Shown here: positions 1 to 11,690 of the stretch, piece after piece | Numbering within the stretch: the first letter of the stretch is position 1 | Layout: every line of letters starts with the position of its first letter | Assembly (NCBI RefSeq): GCF_007565055.1 | Contig: NC_044557.1 | Location: 142,170,493-142,234,492 of the forward strand | Length of the DNA stretch: 64,000 bases | Origin: Rhinopithecus roxellana | Taxonomy: Eukaryota; Chordata; Mammalia; Primates; Cercopithecidae | Direction of reading: 5' to 3' | The notes under the pieces: model-generated | What the model saw: only the letters and a program-made list of their open reading frames with translations | What the model was told of the DNA's origin: nothing | Database searches by the model: none | Made by a program: the position numbers and the translations under genes

Positions 1-431
1 TGGGATCCCCTGCTTCTCCTCACTCCTTGAAGGTTTTGACTCCTGACTCACTGTCGCTCTTTTAAATGTGACTTTTGGCAACATTCTTAGTGATTTCAAC
101 ATCCACAAAGACACTTTTCCAGTATTCTCGTTTCTTGACTTCTGAAAATCTTCTTGGATGCCATTTTACCTCAAATACCCAGTTCCATGGTTATATCTTA
201 GACACTGGAATATTTACAACATTTTCTTCTGGGGTACCACTCTTTTGACTCTTCCCTTACTCATTGGCCACATTTTGAATAGCGTCTGTTGGTTTCTCCT
301 CATCAACTGACCTCTATATGCAGGAATACCCTAGGGCCTGGTCATCAGACATCATTTCTTCTTTGTCTGTGCTCACCACTTAATGTGACCTCATTCACTC
401 TCATGACTTTAGTCCCATCTGAATATTGATG
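1..431. other. No gene seen; weak L2-like sequence
   Basis: No credible reading frame or RNA gene. The stretch around 300-420, including CTCACCACTTAATGTGACCT and CACTCTCATGACTTTAG, resembles the part of L2 where a 'gtgatctcatccactctcatggcttta' type segment occurs, so a decayed L2 in + orientation is possible. The rest is unassigned. Confidence 0.35.
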
Positions 432-1136
432 ACAACTATGGTTTAAATGCGTCCCCTCCAAAATTCAGGTGTTGCCAGTGTGCTGATAATAAGAGGTGGC
501 TTCTTTAAGAGGTGATTAAGTCATGAAGGTTTCTCCCTTATGAATGGAATTAAGGCCTTTATTAAAAAGGCTTCTCAGCCATCATCCTCAGCAAACTAAC
601 ACAGGAACAGAAAACCAAACACTGCATGTTCTCACTCATAAATGGGAGCTGAACAATGAGAACACATGGACATAGAGAGGGGAACATCACACACTGGGGA
701 CTGTCAGGGTAGGGTGAGGGGACGGAGAGCATCAGGATAAATAGATAGTGCATGTGGGGCTTAATACCTAGGTGATGGGCTGATAGGTGCAGCAACCCAC
801 TGTGGCATATGTTTACCTATGTAACAAACCTGCTCATTCTGCACATGTATCCTGGAACTTAAAGTAAAATTTACAAAAAAAGAAAATATAAATGGTTAAT
901 TAACAAATAAAAATGTGTTTCACCTCAAAAATAAAAAATAAAAAGGCTTCACCAAGCATTTGGCATCTTTTGCTCTTCTTCCTTCTACCAGATGAGAACA
1001 CGGTAAGAAGCCTGCACCAGAGGCTGTGGTCTTGATCTTGGACTTAACCTCCAAAACTGAGAAAATAATTATCTGTTCTTTATAAATTGCCCAATGTCAC
1101 ATACCCTGTTACAGCAGCACAAATGGACGAAGACAG
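432..1136 (+). mobile_element. MaLR LTR (MST/MLT1 type), split by an L1 tail
   Basis: The sequence opens with a TATGGTTTAAATGCGTCCCC head and closes with TTACAGCAGCACAAATGGAC...AAGACA, the two ends of an ERVL-MaLR LTR. The middle keeps the 'ctttaagaggtgattaagtcatgaagg' block and the 'gatcttggacttaacctcc' block. An L1 3' end (575-949) interrupts it, so net LTR length is about 320 bp. The exact subfamily is not determined. Confidence 0.75.
575..949 (+). mobile_element. L1 3' end, 5'-truncated, with target duplication
   Basis: The fragment begins in the last part of ORF2/3'UTR (ACACAGGAACAGAAAACCAA), runs through the 'aatgggagctgaacaatgagaacac' block and ends in an A-rich tail. Direct repeats AAAAAGGCTTC at 564-574 and 950-960 flank it, which marks L1-type retrotransposition into the MaLR LTR. 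Confidence 0.85.
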
Positions 1137-1271
1137 TGATTTCCAAATTTATATCACTAGCTCAGACCTGTCCTCTGAATTCAGATTCTTATATGTAGCT
1201 GCTTCTCAGCCTCATCTACTTTGGATATCTAATAGGCATCTTAAATGTGTCATGTCTAAAAAAGAACTTAT

Positions 1272-1585
1272 GGGCCAGGCACAATGGCTCATGCCTGTAA
1301 TACTACCACATTGGGAGGCTGAGGCAGGTGGATCACCTGAGGTTAGGAGTTCTAGACCAGCCTGGCCAATATGGCAAAACCCCGTCTCTACTAAAAATAC
1401 AAAAATTAGCTGGAAGTATTGGCATGTGCCTGTAATCCCAGCTACTCGGGAGGTTGAGGGAAGAGAATCGCTTGAACCTAGTAGGTGGAGGCTGCGGTGA
1501 GCTGAGACTGCGCTATTGCACTCCAGCCAAGGCAACAAGAATGAAACTCGGTCTCAAAATAAATAAATAAATAAATAAAAATAAA
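1272..1585 (+). mobile_element. Alu (S-like), full length
   Basis: Dimeric Alu with a GGCCAGGCACAATGGCTCAT head, both monomers and an (AAAT)n tail. Flanking AAAAAGAAC(T/C)TA repeats at about 1259-1270 and just after the tail support a retrotransposed copy. Confidence 0.9.
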
Positions 1586-1589
1586 AAAG

Positions 1590-2750
1590 AACCTATTTTC
1601 TCTCTGTCCCAATATACACTGTCTCTTTCCCAAATCTTCCCTATCTCAATACATGGCACGTTCATCTTTCTAGTTTGTTTAGGCCAAAAAATCTTAGTCA
1701 CTTTCATTTTTCCCTTTCTTACCACATACTCAATGCACCAGCAAATCCTATTAGCTTTACCTTCAAAATATATGATACCCAGAATCTGACCGCTTCTCAC
1801 CACTTTCTACTTCTGCTTTACTCTCATCTGGATTATTGTAGCCACCTTGTAACTGGTATCCCCGCTTTCTCCCATCCCCCATCTAATCTCCACAAAAATC
1901 AGAGCATGTCACTCCTGGCCCCAAGGTCCCCTCAATGACTCCACCCCACCCCACTCAGATCTTTTTTTTTTTCTTTTCGAGATAGGGTTGTGCTCTGTCT
2001 CTTAGGCTGGAGTGCAGTGGTGCTATCTCAGCTCACTGGAACCTCCACCTCCTGGATTCAAGCGATTCTCCTGCCTCAGCCTCCTGAGTAGCTGGGATTA
2101 CAGGCGCGCATCACGCCTGGCTAATTTTAATGTTTTTAGTTGAGATAGGGTTTTACCATGTTGGCCAGGCTGGTCTTGAACTCCTAACCTCAGGTGATCC
2201 ACCCACCTTGGCCTCACAAAGTACTGGGATTACAGGCATGAGCCATTATGCCCAGCCTAAAGTCAATTATCTTACCATGGCCCACAAGGCTACTTTGATC
2301 CAACCAGCCTATCTTATATTCTACCACTTTCCCGTTTTCTCACAGTACTCCAATCACATTGGCCTTCTTTCTGGACTTCAAATGTGTCAAATATACTCTC
2401 CCTGAGGCACCTGCTGCTGCCTTTGTTTGGAACGTACTTTCCCAGATACCCATGTGGCACATCCAAATGCTCGAGTGGCCCCTTATTAGTGAGGCCTTCC
2501 TATAGTGTTGTATATAAGGTAGGACTGAGAACGTACTCCCTATCCTCCTTACTCTACTTTACCTGACTCCAAACACTATCACCCCCTGATGTAGTACATA
2601 TTTTTTATTTGTTTAGCATCTGTCTCTCTCTGACTAGAATGCAAGCTCCATGAGGACAGAGATTTTTGTTTTGTTTACTGCCATATTGTCAGCAGCTAGA
2701 GCAATGTTTGGTATTAGTAGCACTCAGTGAATATTCACTGAATAAATGAG
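1590..2750 (+). mobile_element. L2 LINE 3' part, split by an Alu
   Basis: The order of motifs matches the L2 ORF end and 3' end: TCTGGATTATTGTAGCCACC near 1828, 'gcatgtcactcctggcc' near 1904, 'tagaatgcaagctccatgaggacagagat' near 2635, and 'ctcagtgaatattcactgaataaatga' near 2724. All reading frames are broken. An antisense Alu (1962-2258) divides it. It is an ancient, shared mammalian copy. Confidence 0.75.
1962..2258 (-). mobile_element. Alu (S-like), antisense, inside L2
   Basis: T-rich start, internal A-box/B-box sequence in reverse (TTCAAGCGATTCTCCTGCCT), and the typical terminal CCCAGCCT. It is a complete dimer with moderate divergence. Confidence 0.9.
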
Positions 2751-2879
2751 CTACCTAAAATAACTGCATTGACATCCTAACCCAACTAGTGTCTAAAATA
2801 ATGGAATAAATGACTAGAATGCAAATGAATTATTTTCCAGATGTCTTTAAGTTGGGTGTTGGAAAGTCAGTATGCATTT

Positions 2880-2975
2880 TTCATACAAATATAAAGTAAG
2901 TACTGTTAATTATCCCCATCCTGTGGATGAGAAATCTGAGACTCAGCTTATGCAACTGTGCCTGTTTTCTGATTT
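2880..2975 (-). repeat. MIR SINE fragment
   Basis: The core ATTATCCCCATCCTGTGGATGAGAAATCTGAGACTCAGC matches the MIR 3' core in reverse orientation (fragment quoted as two joined motifs, ATTATCCCCATCCTGTGGAT and GAGAAATCTGAGACTCAGC). The remaining sequence at 2751-3188 is unassigned. Confidence 0.6.
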
Positions 2976-3188
2976 TGTGGTATGTACCTCACCACTTATA
3001 CTAAATTTCCAGGTCAGATCATAAAACCTTACGTAAGCCATAAAATTCAGATATAAAGTAGTCTATAAAAAGGAAGGACTAGAATGGAAGATATCTATCT
3101 TACACACAAACAGCTATATCTAGAGTATAGGCTTCTTAGCTTTCTAGATGTTTCACCCAATTATATCTGTTCTTTGATAGTGATACAA

Positions 3189-4116
3189 TGATAGAGGCAG
3201 GAGGCAGAGAAATTCTAGGCAGACAGGCAGATCCCTGGTGAAGCATCACCCTCAAGCTGAAAAGCTTGAAACCACTGCCTAAAGTGAGAACTTATATCGC
3301 TGTTTTCCTGCTTGAATGTTGTCTTTTCCTAAACTACATGGCCTGCCCCACCCCATCCTATGCCTATAAAGACCCCAGACTCAGCCAGCAGGGAGGAGAA
3401 ACAGCTGGACGTCAGAGAGAAGCAGCTGGACTTCAGAGGGACAGCTTGGTGACATAACTTTGGAGAAGAATCCAGCCAGAGATGGGTGGACTCCGGGGAA
3501 AGATTACCTACCGACCCATCCTCTTTTCAGCTCCCCTTCCTGCTGAGAGCCACTTTCATCGGCAATAAAATTCACTGCATTTACCATCCTTCGATTTGTT
3601 TGTATGACCTCATTTCTCCTGGATGCCAGACAAGAGCTCAGGAACCATCAGTGCTGATATAAAAGGCTGTCACACTGGCCCTTTGCCCTTACCAGAGGAG
3701 GGCAGCCACCTCATGCAAAAGGGCAGAGGGCCCACTGAGCTTTTAACACTCAAGCTGTCCACAGGTGGCAGAGCTGAAAAAGCACCGTAACATACCCTCT
3801 GGGGCTTTGGGAGTTGCAGGCACCCCTGCTGGTTCACTGCCACATGGGGTCTGCATGGAGTTTGCTCCTGGGGTGCCCAAAAGGGCTCACTGTAGCTCCT
3901 GGACCTACTCACCTGTGTCTTCCCTTCTGTGGGGTGGAACACAGTGGTCTGAGTGAGTGGAGTTTGATCCCCCTGGTGCCAAAGTGGCTGGCCAGTTGCA
4001 ATGCTTGTGCACCCCAGTTCCTGCCTTGTTTGCTCGTGCACTCCCTCCCATGAGGAGTTGAGAATGGCAGGCAGAGTAAATGAGGCACCCCTGTCGCCAG
4101 TCCTGCAAAGGGGTCA
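3189..4116 (+). mobile_element. ERV1 LTR, HERV-9/LTR12-like
   Basis: The LTR starts near TGATAGAGGCAGGAGGCAGA and ends near GCAAAGGGGTCA. It contains a TATA box (TATAAA, 3365-3370) and a polyadenylation signal (AATAAA, 3564-3569), so U3, R and U5 are all represented. Several short GCAGCTGGAC(G/T)(T)CAGAG(A/G)G repeats lie downstream of the TATA box, as expected for LTR12-type U3/R regions. No internal ERV sequence adjoins it, so it behaves as a solo LTR. A clear target duplication was not found, and the exact family is uncertain. Confidence 0.65.
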
Positions 4117-4900
4117 GTGAAATATTCTCCTCCAATAGGTTTTTCTGTTTTCATCAACCTATCTGCTTTCTTTCTCTCCTCTGCAGCTTAGGTTCCATGG
4201 GCCACCGTTTTAACCACTTACTTGCCAGTATATTAAACTTTCTCCCTTTTCGTCCTTTCATTGCCTATTCTGTAAAACCTAACCCTAGATGAATACAACT
4301 ATCTATATCTTCTATATACCTACACCTGGACTATTGACTTCTATTCAGCAGATTAGGTGTCATTATAAATTTATGGCAGACACTCTACCGAGCCCTCAAT
4401 ACTATGCAGCAAATCTGTGATTCTCAGGCATGTTAACTCTCTTAACTCTTTGAAACCTTCTCAAAACTTTGTCTATTATTTCTTCTATTGCTCTTAGATT
4501 ACAATGTCTTCTTCTTCATGTAGAAAATATAAATTTCAGAAGGGAACTGGCTCAATTTTCTGCCATCAAGTCTACATATGGTCTACATCTGTCTATCCTT
4601 TTCTACTTCTCTCCTGCTACAATGGAGAGGTTGCCCCTTCTGTTTAAGGTCAATCTCTTCTTCCTTTTATGGAATACCATGCCATAAATTATGACTTATC
4701 TTTCTTGCATCTTCAGCCTCTTCTTTTCTACTGGCTTCTTGATATTAACATTTACATATACTCAAGTCTCTCCTATGCTAAGAAAAAGTCTTCCTTGGAT
4801 CCTGTTACTAACCTCACTCTCCCTCATTTGTAGCCAAAGTCCTCAAAAGAAAACTACACTGGAAATTCCCAAATACTGATTCATGGACTATAAGACCATC
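4117..4900 (+). mobile_element. L2 LINE, ORF2 part (decayed)
   Basis: Low-identity L2 sequence in + orientation. Recognisable blocks include TACTCAAGTCTCTCCTATGC followed by the 'cctcactctccctcatttgtagccaaagt' stretch near 4810-4845. It continues after a gap at 5235, so both parts probably belong to one copy. It has no open frame. Confidence 0.5.
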
Positions 4901-5234
4901 AGGAGATATTTTTAGGTGTCTGTAGCAAAATAAAAAGGAAATAAGCTAATGTTGTCCATATTTACTCATATAGCAAGTTATAGATATGAATCAGATTAAG
5001 GTTACTGTTTTCTCCTGAAGACTGTTCATTATTCTTTTATATCCTTCCCAGTTTTCTGAAATTTAATGCTCTTTAATAAAATAATGACAGTAGTAGGTAG
5101 AACTAAAAAAATTTCTGCTTGGCAAAATAAAAACTTACCCTGTCTACATAATACAAAAATATTTTGCATTTATTTACTGTTGCTTAAAAAGTAAAAGTTT
5201 AAAAGTGTTGAACTGACTTTATTATATTTATTTC
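4901..5234. other. Unassigned spacer between L2 parts
   Basis: AT-rich sequence without a recognisable repeat family, gene or structural signal. It may be an over-diverged part of the surrounding L2. Confidence 0.4.
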
Positions 5235-6600
5235 CTCACCTCTAAGTCACCCACCAATACTTCTCCATCTGGATATTGCGCCAACAACTCTGCCAAAAAT
5301 GCTCTTACTGAGATACCTGGTGAGCTCTGTAAGGCAAAAGATAATCTTCATTTTATTAGATCCTTCGGTACATTGGATAAAACTGACCACTTCCTCTTCC
5401 ATAGAAAGTTTACCTTTTATGGCTTCCATTATACTCCATCTACTGGTTTTCTGCACCCTTCCTTGACTTCATTTCCATAGTCTTTCACTGCCTCCTCCTC
5501 TACTAAATCACGTCAGTGCTGGAAATCCTTGGTCTCTGTCCTATCTAACTTGTATTAGTCTACGTGGTCTCCCAGGGTGATTTCATTCCCTCCCAAGGCT
5601 TCTGTGTCTAGATTCTGTGTCTGATGTCTTTATGTGACATTTGATAGGGGACCTGAGATGAGTCAGAAACTGAGTTCATCAGTTTTCCCTCCTTTCAAAT
5701 CTGTTCATCCTCCATCTCAGTAGATAGCATTACCATCTACTTTCATGCTCAAGCCTGAAATTTAGAAGTTGCCTTGACTTCCATCTTTCCTTCATCATCT
5801 ACATTTAATTCTAATCATTAAGACAGTTAATTGTTTTAAACAATTCTCAAATCTGTCATCTTCTTTCCACCCTCCCTGCCGACATCCTAGTCTAGGCTAC
5901 CATCGATTCTTTCCCCTACTACTGCAGTGAATTCCTACATGGACTCTCTCACTCTTCAAAACATCCTCTAAACTGCAACCAGAATGATCTTCTAGAAATG
6001 CAAATCTGACAATATCACTTCCCTGCTTAATGCCTTTTAGTGATATCCCCTTACTCTGATGACCACACTCAGAATTCTCAACATGGCTCCAAAGGCTCTG
6101 CTCAGAAGCCAGATTGGGTCCGACTTCCTCTCTGGCTTTTTTATCACTCTTCTTCATTCATTCCCTTCCAGCCAAAAAGCAGTTCCTCCAGGACACCCTG
6201 CTGTCTCCTATCTCAGTGTTCCTGCTCACGGGATTCCAATGCACAGAATATTTTCTCCTATGTGAGTCTTCATACTTACAACTCCTACTCATCCCTCAGA
6301 GTTGAGCTTAACTCCTGCCCTCCTTAGTGAAGCCTTCCCTGACCTACATTTCTCCAAACCAAGTTTGTTCACCCTATTTATCAATTCTCAAATATCCTGT
6401 AATTTTCCTTGTCAGTACTTTGTACACTTATAATTATTTGATTGGTCATTTATAAATTGTTTAATGTCTGACTTCCTTAAGAATCTGTAAACTCTATCAG
6501 GACAGAAATCATGTCTGTGTCATTTATCACCATATTTGCAATATCTAGCACAATGCCTGACATAGCTTAGGTGCATAATAAATATGTTGATGATTGATTT
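5235..6600 (+). mobile_element. L2 LINE 3' part, about 1.3 kb
   Basis: The motif order is that of L2: 'ccatctactttcatgctcaagcctgaaa' near 5731, CTGCAACCAGAATGATCTTC near 5976, 'aatgcaaatctgacaatatcacttccctgctta' near 5996, 'actcctactcatccctcagagttgagctta' near 6281, and a 3' end 'gcctgacatagcttaggtgcataataaatatgttgatga'. It is fully degenerate, and its length is unusual for so old an element. Confidence 0.8.
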
Positions 6601-7154
6601 ATTGACTATTTTTAGAGCTGAGGAACTAGCCTCTCTAAATAACAGTACTTTGTGGAAAAATGCATTGACATTCTAACATGACTTTTCTTTCCTCAACCAC
6701 ACTTCTTTAATTTCTTTCTTTTTCTCTCTTGCTCTCTTTATATACATAGAAATGGTGCTCTCATTCTCTGGCCTATATGTAAAAAGTCTCTAACGTGATG
6801 GGCATTGGAAAAAGCGTGGGAAGAAGGGTTAGGTCAAAGACCTAAGGGTGAAATACCCTGGGGAATAGGTTTTTATCTCAGACTATGTCTGAGATAGGTT
6901 TTTTCTCTATTCTCCAGGCTCTAATGTTTCTGGATTTTTGTTTTTTCTCTAGTAAAGAATCAGAAGCACAACTAAGCCAACCACAACCCTTTATTTTCTT
7001 TTATCAGAATTGTGTAGGAAAGATAAAATCTATTCTTGGATACCAACGTTGAGTCCATAACTTAAATGCAAAGGTCCAAAAAAGTGGAATCTATGAGTTG
7101 TGGAATACGCAGATAATCAACCGAAGTGATGAATCCCGCTTACTACGACAAACA
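6601..7154. other. Unassigned intergenic sequence
   Basis: No repeat family or gene is recognised. A short near-duplicate, CTCAGACTATGTCTGAGATAGG with adjacent TTTTT tracts at 6876-6905, is the only local oddity. Confidence 0.4.
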
Positions 7155-8280
7155 ATGGATGAGAGTTCCCATTGTTTCCTATTCTTGCCAACTCTAGTTT
7201 TAACTGCCTTTTAAATTTTTACCAGTTTAGTGACTGCAAATGCTATCTCACTGAAGCTTTATTTTGCAGTTCCCTAGTTATTAAAGCATTGGGTGTTGAA
7301 GTTGGCTCTTAACACTAGTAACTTGAATAGTCTATGATATTAACCACACAGAAATAAGCAAATATTACAAGTCAGGACTTCCTCACACTGGAGGACCAGT
7401 TGTTAAATATTACCAGTCCACAGCTGTTGATAAGGCTGAATATTTACTCATACCTTTATGGGCCTTCATGTTTTCTCTTGTTAAAATACCTGTTGGTTTT
7501 GGCCTATTTTTTTAAATTAAGCTATTTTTTTCTTTGTAACTCATGCACAGTTGCTCTTTATGTATCATAAACACTAATCCTTTACCAGTTAAATGTATTG
7601 CCGATATCTTCTCCCAGAATGCAACTTGTATTTTCATTGCTTCCTCATGTCATTTAAAAAATAATCCTTAAAAAATTATTTTGGGGCCGGGCACGGTGGC
7701 TCACACCTGTAATCCCAGCACTTTGGGAGGCCGAGACGGGCGGATCACGAGGTCAGGAGATCGAGACCATCCTGGCTAACACGGTGAAACCGCGTCTCTA
7801 CTAAAAAAAAAATACAAAAACTAGCCGGGCGAGGTGGCGGGCGCCTGTAGTCCCAGCTACTCGGGAGGCTGAGGCAGGAGAATGGTGGGAACCCAGGAGG
7901 CAGAGCTTTCAGTGAGCTGAGATCTGGCCACTGCACCACAGCCTGGGAGACAGAGTGAGACTCCGTCTCAAAAAAAAAAAAAAATTATTTTGGACATGTG
8001 AAAATCTTTACATTATTAATGTATACAACTTGGTGAGTTCAGAGATTAACATATATCCATGGCACAATCACTATAATCTATGTCATAAGCCTATATGTCA
8101 CCTCAAAAAGTTTCCTTCTGACTTCTTAATTAGTATTATTATTTTTGTGATAAGACTTCATATAAGATCTACCATTTTAGCAAAATTTTAAGCATACAAT
8201 ATAGTATTGTTTCTATAAGCACTATGCTGTACAGTAGATCTCTAGGACTTATTTATCTTGTATGGACAACACTCTGTACC
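7155..8280 (-). mobile_element. L1M fragments, antisense
   Basis: At 7155-7310 and 7450-7680 the sequence is the reverse complement of the L1 ORF2 C-terminal region (GAGAGTTCCCATTGTTTCC; 'aatcctttaccagttaaatgtattgcc'). From about 7990 it reads as an old L1 3'UTR-like segment. An AluY (7685-7980) lies within it, and the same antisense L1 continues at 8641-8747 and 11174-11436 beyond the MaLR elements. Confidence 0.65.
7685..7980 (+). mobile_element. AluY, Old World monkey type
   Basis: Full-length dimer with the AGCCGGGCGAGGTGGCGGGC and GAGATCTGGCCACTGCACC variants seen in cercopithecoid AluY. Flanking repeats AAAATTATTTTGG at 7672-7684 and 7981-7993 mark the target duplication. Low divergence implies a recent insertion. 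Confidence 0.92.
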
Positions 8281-8640
8281 TGTATTAGTCCATTTTCATG
8301 CTGCTAATAAAGAAATACCCTTATTACTTCCAAATAAAGGAAACAGGTTTATCTGACTCACAGTTCCACATGGCTGGGGAGGTCTCACAATAATGGCAGA
8401 AGGCAAAGAGGAGCAAGTCACATCCTACATGGTGGCAAGCAAGAGAGTATGTGCAGGGGAACTCCTCTTTATAAAACTATGAGATCTCATGAGACTTATT
8501 CACTATCATGAGAATAGCATGGAAAAGACCTGTCCCCATGATTCAGTTACCTCCCACTAGGGCCCTCCCATGACATGTGGGTATTATGGGAGCTACCATT
8601 CAAGATAAGATTGGTGTGGGGACACAGCCAAACCATATCA
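8281..8640 (-). mobile_element. MaLR solo LTR (THE1/MST type), perfect 5-bp TSD
   Basis: It runs from TGTATTAGTCCATTTTCATG to CAGCCAAACCATATCA, which is the full LTR in reverse orientation. GTACC stands at 8276-8280 and again at 8641-8645, a perfect 5-bp duplication as expected for ERVL-MaLR integration. Confidence 0.92.
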
Positions 8641-8747
8641 GTACCCTTTGACTAACACCTTTCCATTTCCCCTTCTCTCAGCCTTTGGCAACCACCATTC
8701 TACTCACCTTCTATAAATTTGATTGTTTTAGATTCATCACAGAAATG

Positions 8748-9142
8748 TGATATGGTTTGGATGTGCTGCCCAAATCTCATGCTGAATCGTAATCCCCAGT
8801 GCTGGAGGTGGGACCTGTGGGAAATGTTTAGATCATGGGGGCAGACCCCTCATGCATGGTGCTTTTTGTGATAGTAAGTTATCATGATATCTGGTCATGT
8901 AAAACTGTGTTGCACACCCTCCCCCCTTTCTTTCCCTCTTGCTGTTGCTTTTGCTATATGAGATCCCTACTCCCCCTTTGCCTTCTGCCATGATTGTGAA
9001 CCTCCTAAGGCCTCCCCAGAAGCTGCTGAAGGTGCTATACTTCCTCTGCAGCCTGCAGAACCGTGAGCCAACTAAACCTCTTTTCTTATAAATACCTAGT
9101 CTCAGGCATTTCCTTACAGCGATGCAAAAATAGCCTAACACA
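8748..9142 (+). mobile_element. 5' LTR of MST-type MaLR provirus
   Basis: It begins TGATATGGTTTGGATGTGCT and ends ATAGCCTAACACA. The same LTR recurs at 10792-11173 in the same orientation with internal sequence between, so this is a two-LTR element and not a solo LTR. Confidence 0.88.
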
Positions 9143-10791
9143 TAAAATTGGTATCAAGGAGTGAGGCACTGATATAAAGATACCTGAAATTATGGAAGTG
9201 ACTTTGGAATTGGGTAACAAGCAGAGGTTGGAAGAGTTTGGAGGATTCAGAAAAAGACAGGAAGATGAGAGAAAATCGAGAACTTCTTATAGAGTGGTTA
9301 AATGGTTGTGACCAAAATGCTGGATAGTGATAAGGACAGTGAAGTCCATGCTGATGAGGTCTCAGATGGAAATAAAGAATTTATTGGGAACTGGAGCAAA
9401 GGTCATGTATGTTGTGCCTTAGCAAAGAACTTGGCTGTATTCTGTTCATGCCCTAGGGATCTGTGGAAGTTTGAACTAAAGCCTGATGATTTAGGGTATC
9501 TGGAGGAAGAAACTTCTAAGCAACAAAGTATTCAAAATGTGGTCTGGCTGTTTCTTACAACCTATGCTCAGATGTGGGAGCATAGAAATGATTTAAAGTT
9601 GGAATTTAAATTTTAAAAGGGAAGCACAGTGTAAAAGTTTGGAAAATCGGCAGCCTGGACATGTGGCAACAAGCAGAGGTTGGAAGACAGAAAAAGCTTT
9701 TTCTCAGGAGAGAAATTCGAGGAGGCTGTGCAGTAACCACTTGCTAGAAAAATTGCCAAGAGAAAGGGAGCCAAGTGCTAATAGCCAAGATAACGGAGAA
9801 AAGGCCTTGAAGACATTTCAGAAAGTTTCATGGCAGTCCCTCCCTTCACAGACCTAGAAGCCAAGGAGCGAAGAACGGTTTCATAGGCCAGGCCCAAGGC
9901 CCCACTTCCCTGCTCAGTCTCAAGACACTGTTCCCCACATTCCCACTGTTCTGGCTCTAGCCCTTGTTCAAAGGAGCCCAAATATAGCTCAGGCCATCGC
10001 TCCAGGTGGGCAAGCTCTAAGCCTTGGCAGCTTCCACATTGCATTAAGCTTGTAGGTGCACAGAATGCAACAGTAAAAGAGATATGGCAGCTTCTGCCTA
10101 GATTTCAGAGGATGTATGGAAAAGCCTGGGTGCCCAGGGAGAAGTCTGCTGCAGGGCAGAGCTGTCACAGAAAGTTTTCTACTAGGGCAGTGCCAAGGGG
10201 AAACATGAGGCTGAAGCCTCCACAGAGTCCCCAGTGGGGCACTACCTAGTGAAGCTGTTAGAAAGGGGTTACTGTCCTCCAGACCCCAGAGCGGTACAGC
10301 CACTGGAAGCTTTTGTCCTGCACCTGGAAAAGCTGCAGATACTCAACAAACCATGAGAGCAGCTGTGGAGGCTGAACCCTGCAAACCACAGGGGCAGAGC
10401 TTCCCAAGGCCTTAGGAGTCCACCCCTTTCATCAGTGTGCCCTGGATGTGGGATATGGAGTCAAAATAGATTATTGTGGAGCTTTAAGATTTAATGACTA
10501 TACTGCTGGGTTTAGAACTTGCATGGGGCCTGTACTCGCTTTCTTTTGACTAGTTTCTCCTTTTTGAAATGGGAATGTTGACCCAGTATTGATATTCCCA
10601 TTGTACCTTGGAAGTAAATAACTTTGATTTTACAGGCTCATAGGTGAAATGGACTTGCTTTGTCACAGATGAGACTTTGGACTTTTGGGTTAATGCTGAA
10701 ATGAGTTAAGACTTTGGGGGACAATTGGGATGGCATGATTCTATTTTGCAATGAGTGTGAGAAGGACATTTGGGAGGGGCCAGGTAAGAAA
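9143..10791 (+). mobile_element. MaLR internal region (MST-int), gag-like remnants
   Basis: It starts just after the LTR with AAAATTGGTATCAAGGAGTG, the expected leader position, and runs 1.65 kb to the second LTR. MaLR internal regions encode only degenerate gag-like sequence. The frame at 9302-9616 (104 codons) is the longest survivor and is not a plausible gene. A related fragment of the same region stands alone at 11437-11690. Confidence 0.8.
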
Positions 10792-11173
10792 TGATATAGT
10801 TTGGATGTCCTGCCCACATCTCATGTTGAACCGTAATCCCCAGTGCTGGAGGTGGGACCTGGTGGGAGGTGTTTAGATCACAGGGTTGGACCCTTCATGG
10901 CTTGGTGCTGTCTTCATGACAGTGTGTTCTTGTGAGATATGATCATTTAACAGTGTGTGGTACTTCCCCCAACTTCTTTCTCTCCTTTTTGCTCCTGCTC
11001 TCCCTTTGCTTCTGCCATGATTGTAAGCTTCCTGAGGCCTCCCTAAGCCAAGCAGATGCCAGCACCATGCTTCCTGTATATCCCGCAGAACTGTGAGTCA
11101 ATTAAACTTCTTTTCTTATGAATTACCCAGTCTTGGGTATTTCTTTATAGCCATGCAAAAACAGCCTAATACA
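10792..11173 (+). mobile_element. 3' LTR of MST-type MaLR provirus
   Basis: It begins TGATATAGTTTGGATGTCCT and ends ACAGCCTAATACA. The bases just outside the two LTRs (AAATG left, AATAG right) are only an approximate duplication. Antisense L1 resumes on both sides, so the provirus sits inside L1 sequence. Confidence 0.88.
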
Positions 11174-11436
11174 AATAGCATTATGTAGCATTTGTCCCCC
11201 TGCATCTGGTTTATTTCACTTAGCATGTCTTCCAGGTTTGTCCACAGTGTAGAAAATACACAGGATTTCATCATTTTTTAAGGCCGAATAATATTCCATT
11301 GTGTCAAATTCATTCATTCGTCATTCATTTGAACATTTAGGTCATTGTCATCTCTTGGCTATTGTGAAAAATGCTGCAATGAACATGGGCGTGAAGATAT
11401 CTCTTTGAGATTTTGATTTCAATTCCTTTGAATTCA
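11174..11436 (-). mobile_element. L1M 3' region, antisense, continuation
   Basis: It reads GGTTTATTTCACTTAGCATG, then AATAATATTCCATTGTGT and 'ctattgtgaaaaatgctgcaatgaacatgg', the L1 ORF2 end in reverse. It joins the piece at 8641-8747 once the MST provirus is removed. Confidence 0.75.
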
Positions 11437-11690
11437 AAGGGAACTGGAGCAAAGGTGACTCTTGTTATGTTTTAGCAAAGAGGCTGGTGGCATTTTTCCT
11501 CTGCCCTAGAGATATGTGAAACTTTGAACTTGAGAGAGATGATTTAGGGTATCTGGCCAAAGAAACTTCCAAGCAGCAAAACATACAAGAGGTGACTTGG
11601 GTGCTGTTAAAGGCATTCAGTTTCAAAAGGGAAATAGAGCATAAAAGTTTGGAAAATTTGCAGCTGGACAATGTGATGGAAAAGAAAATC
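11437..11690 (+). mobile_element. Second MaLR internal fragment, without LTRs
   Basis: It is collinear with 9387-9660 of the nearby provirus: GGGAACTGGAGCAAAGGT, then GATGATTTAGGGTATCTGG and 'aaaagtttggaaaat'. Divergence is substantial, so it is not a recent copy of that provirus. It has no LTRs and sits between two antisense L1 pieces. Confidence 0.7.

Noticed and set aside
1087..1500. 137-codon frame as a gene
   Set aside because: Most of it runs through an Alu in sense orientation, a common source of chance frames.
9302..9616. 104-codon plus-strand frame as a gene
   Set aside because: It lies inside the MST-type MaLR interior and is part of its decayed gag-like sequence.
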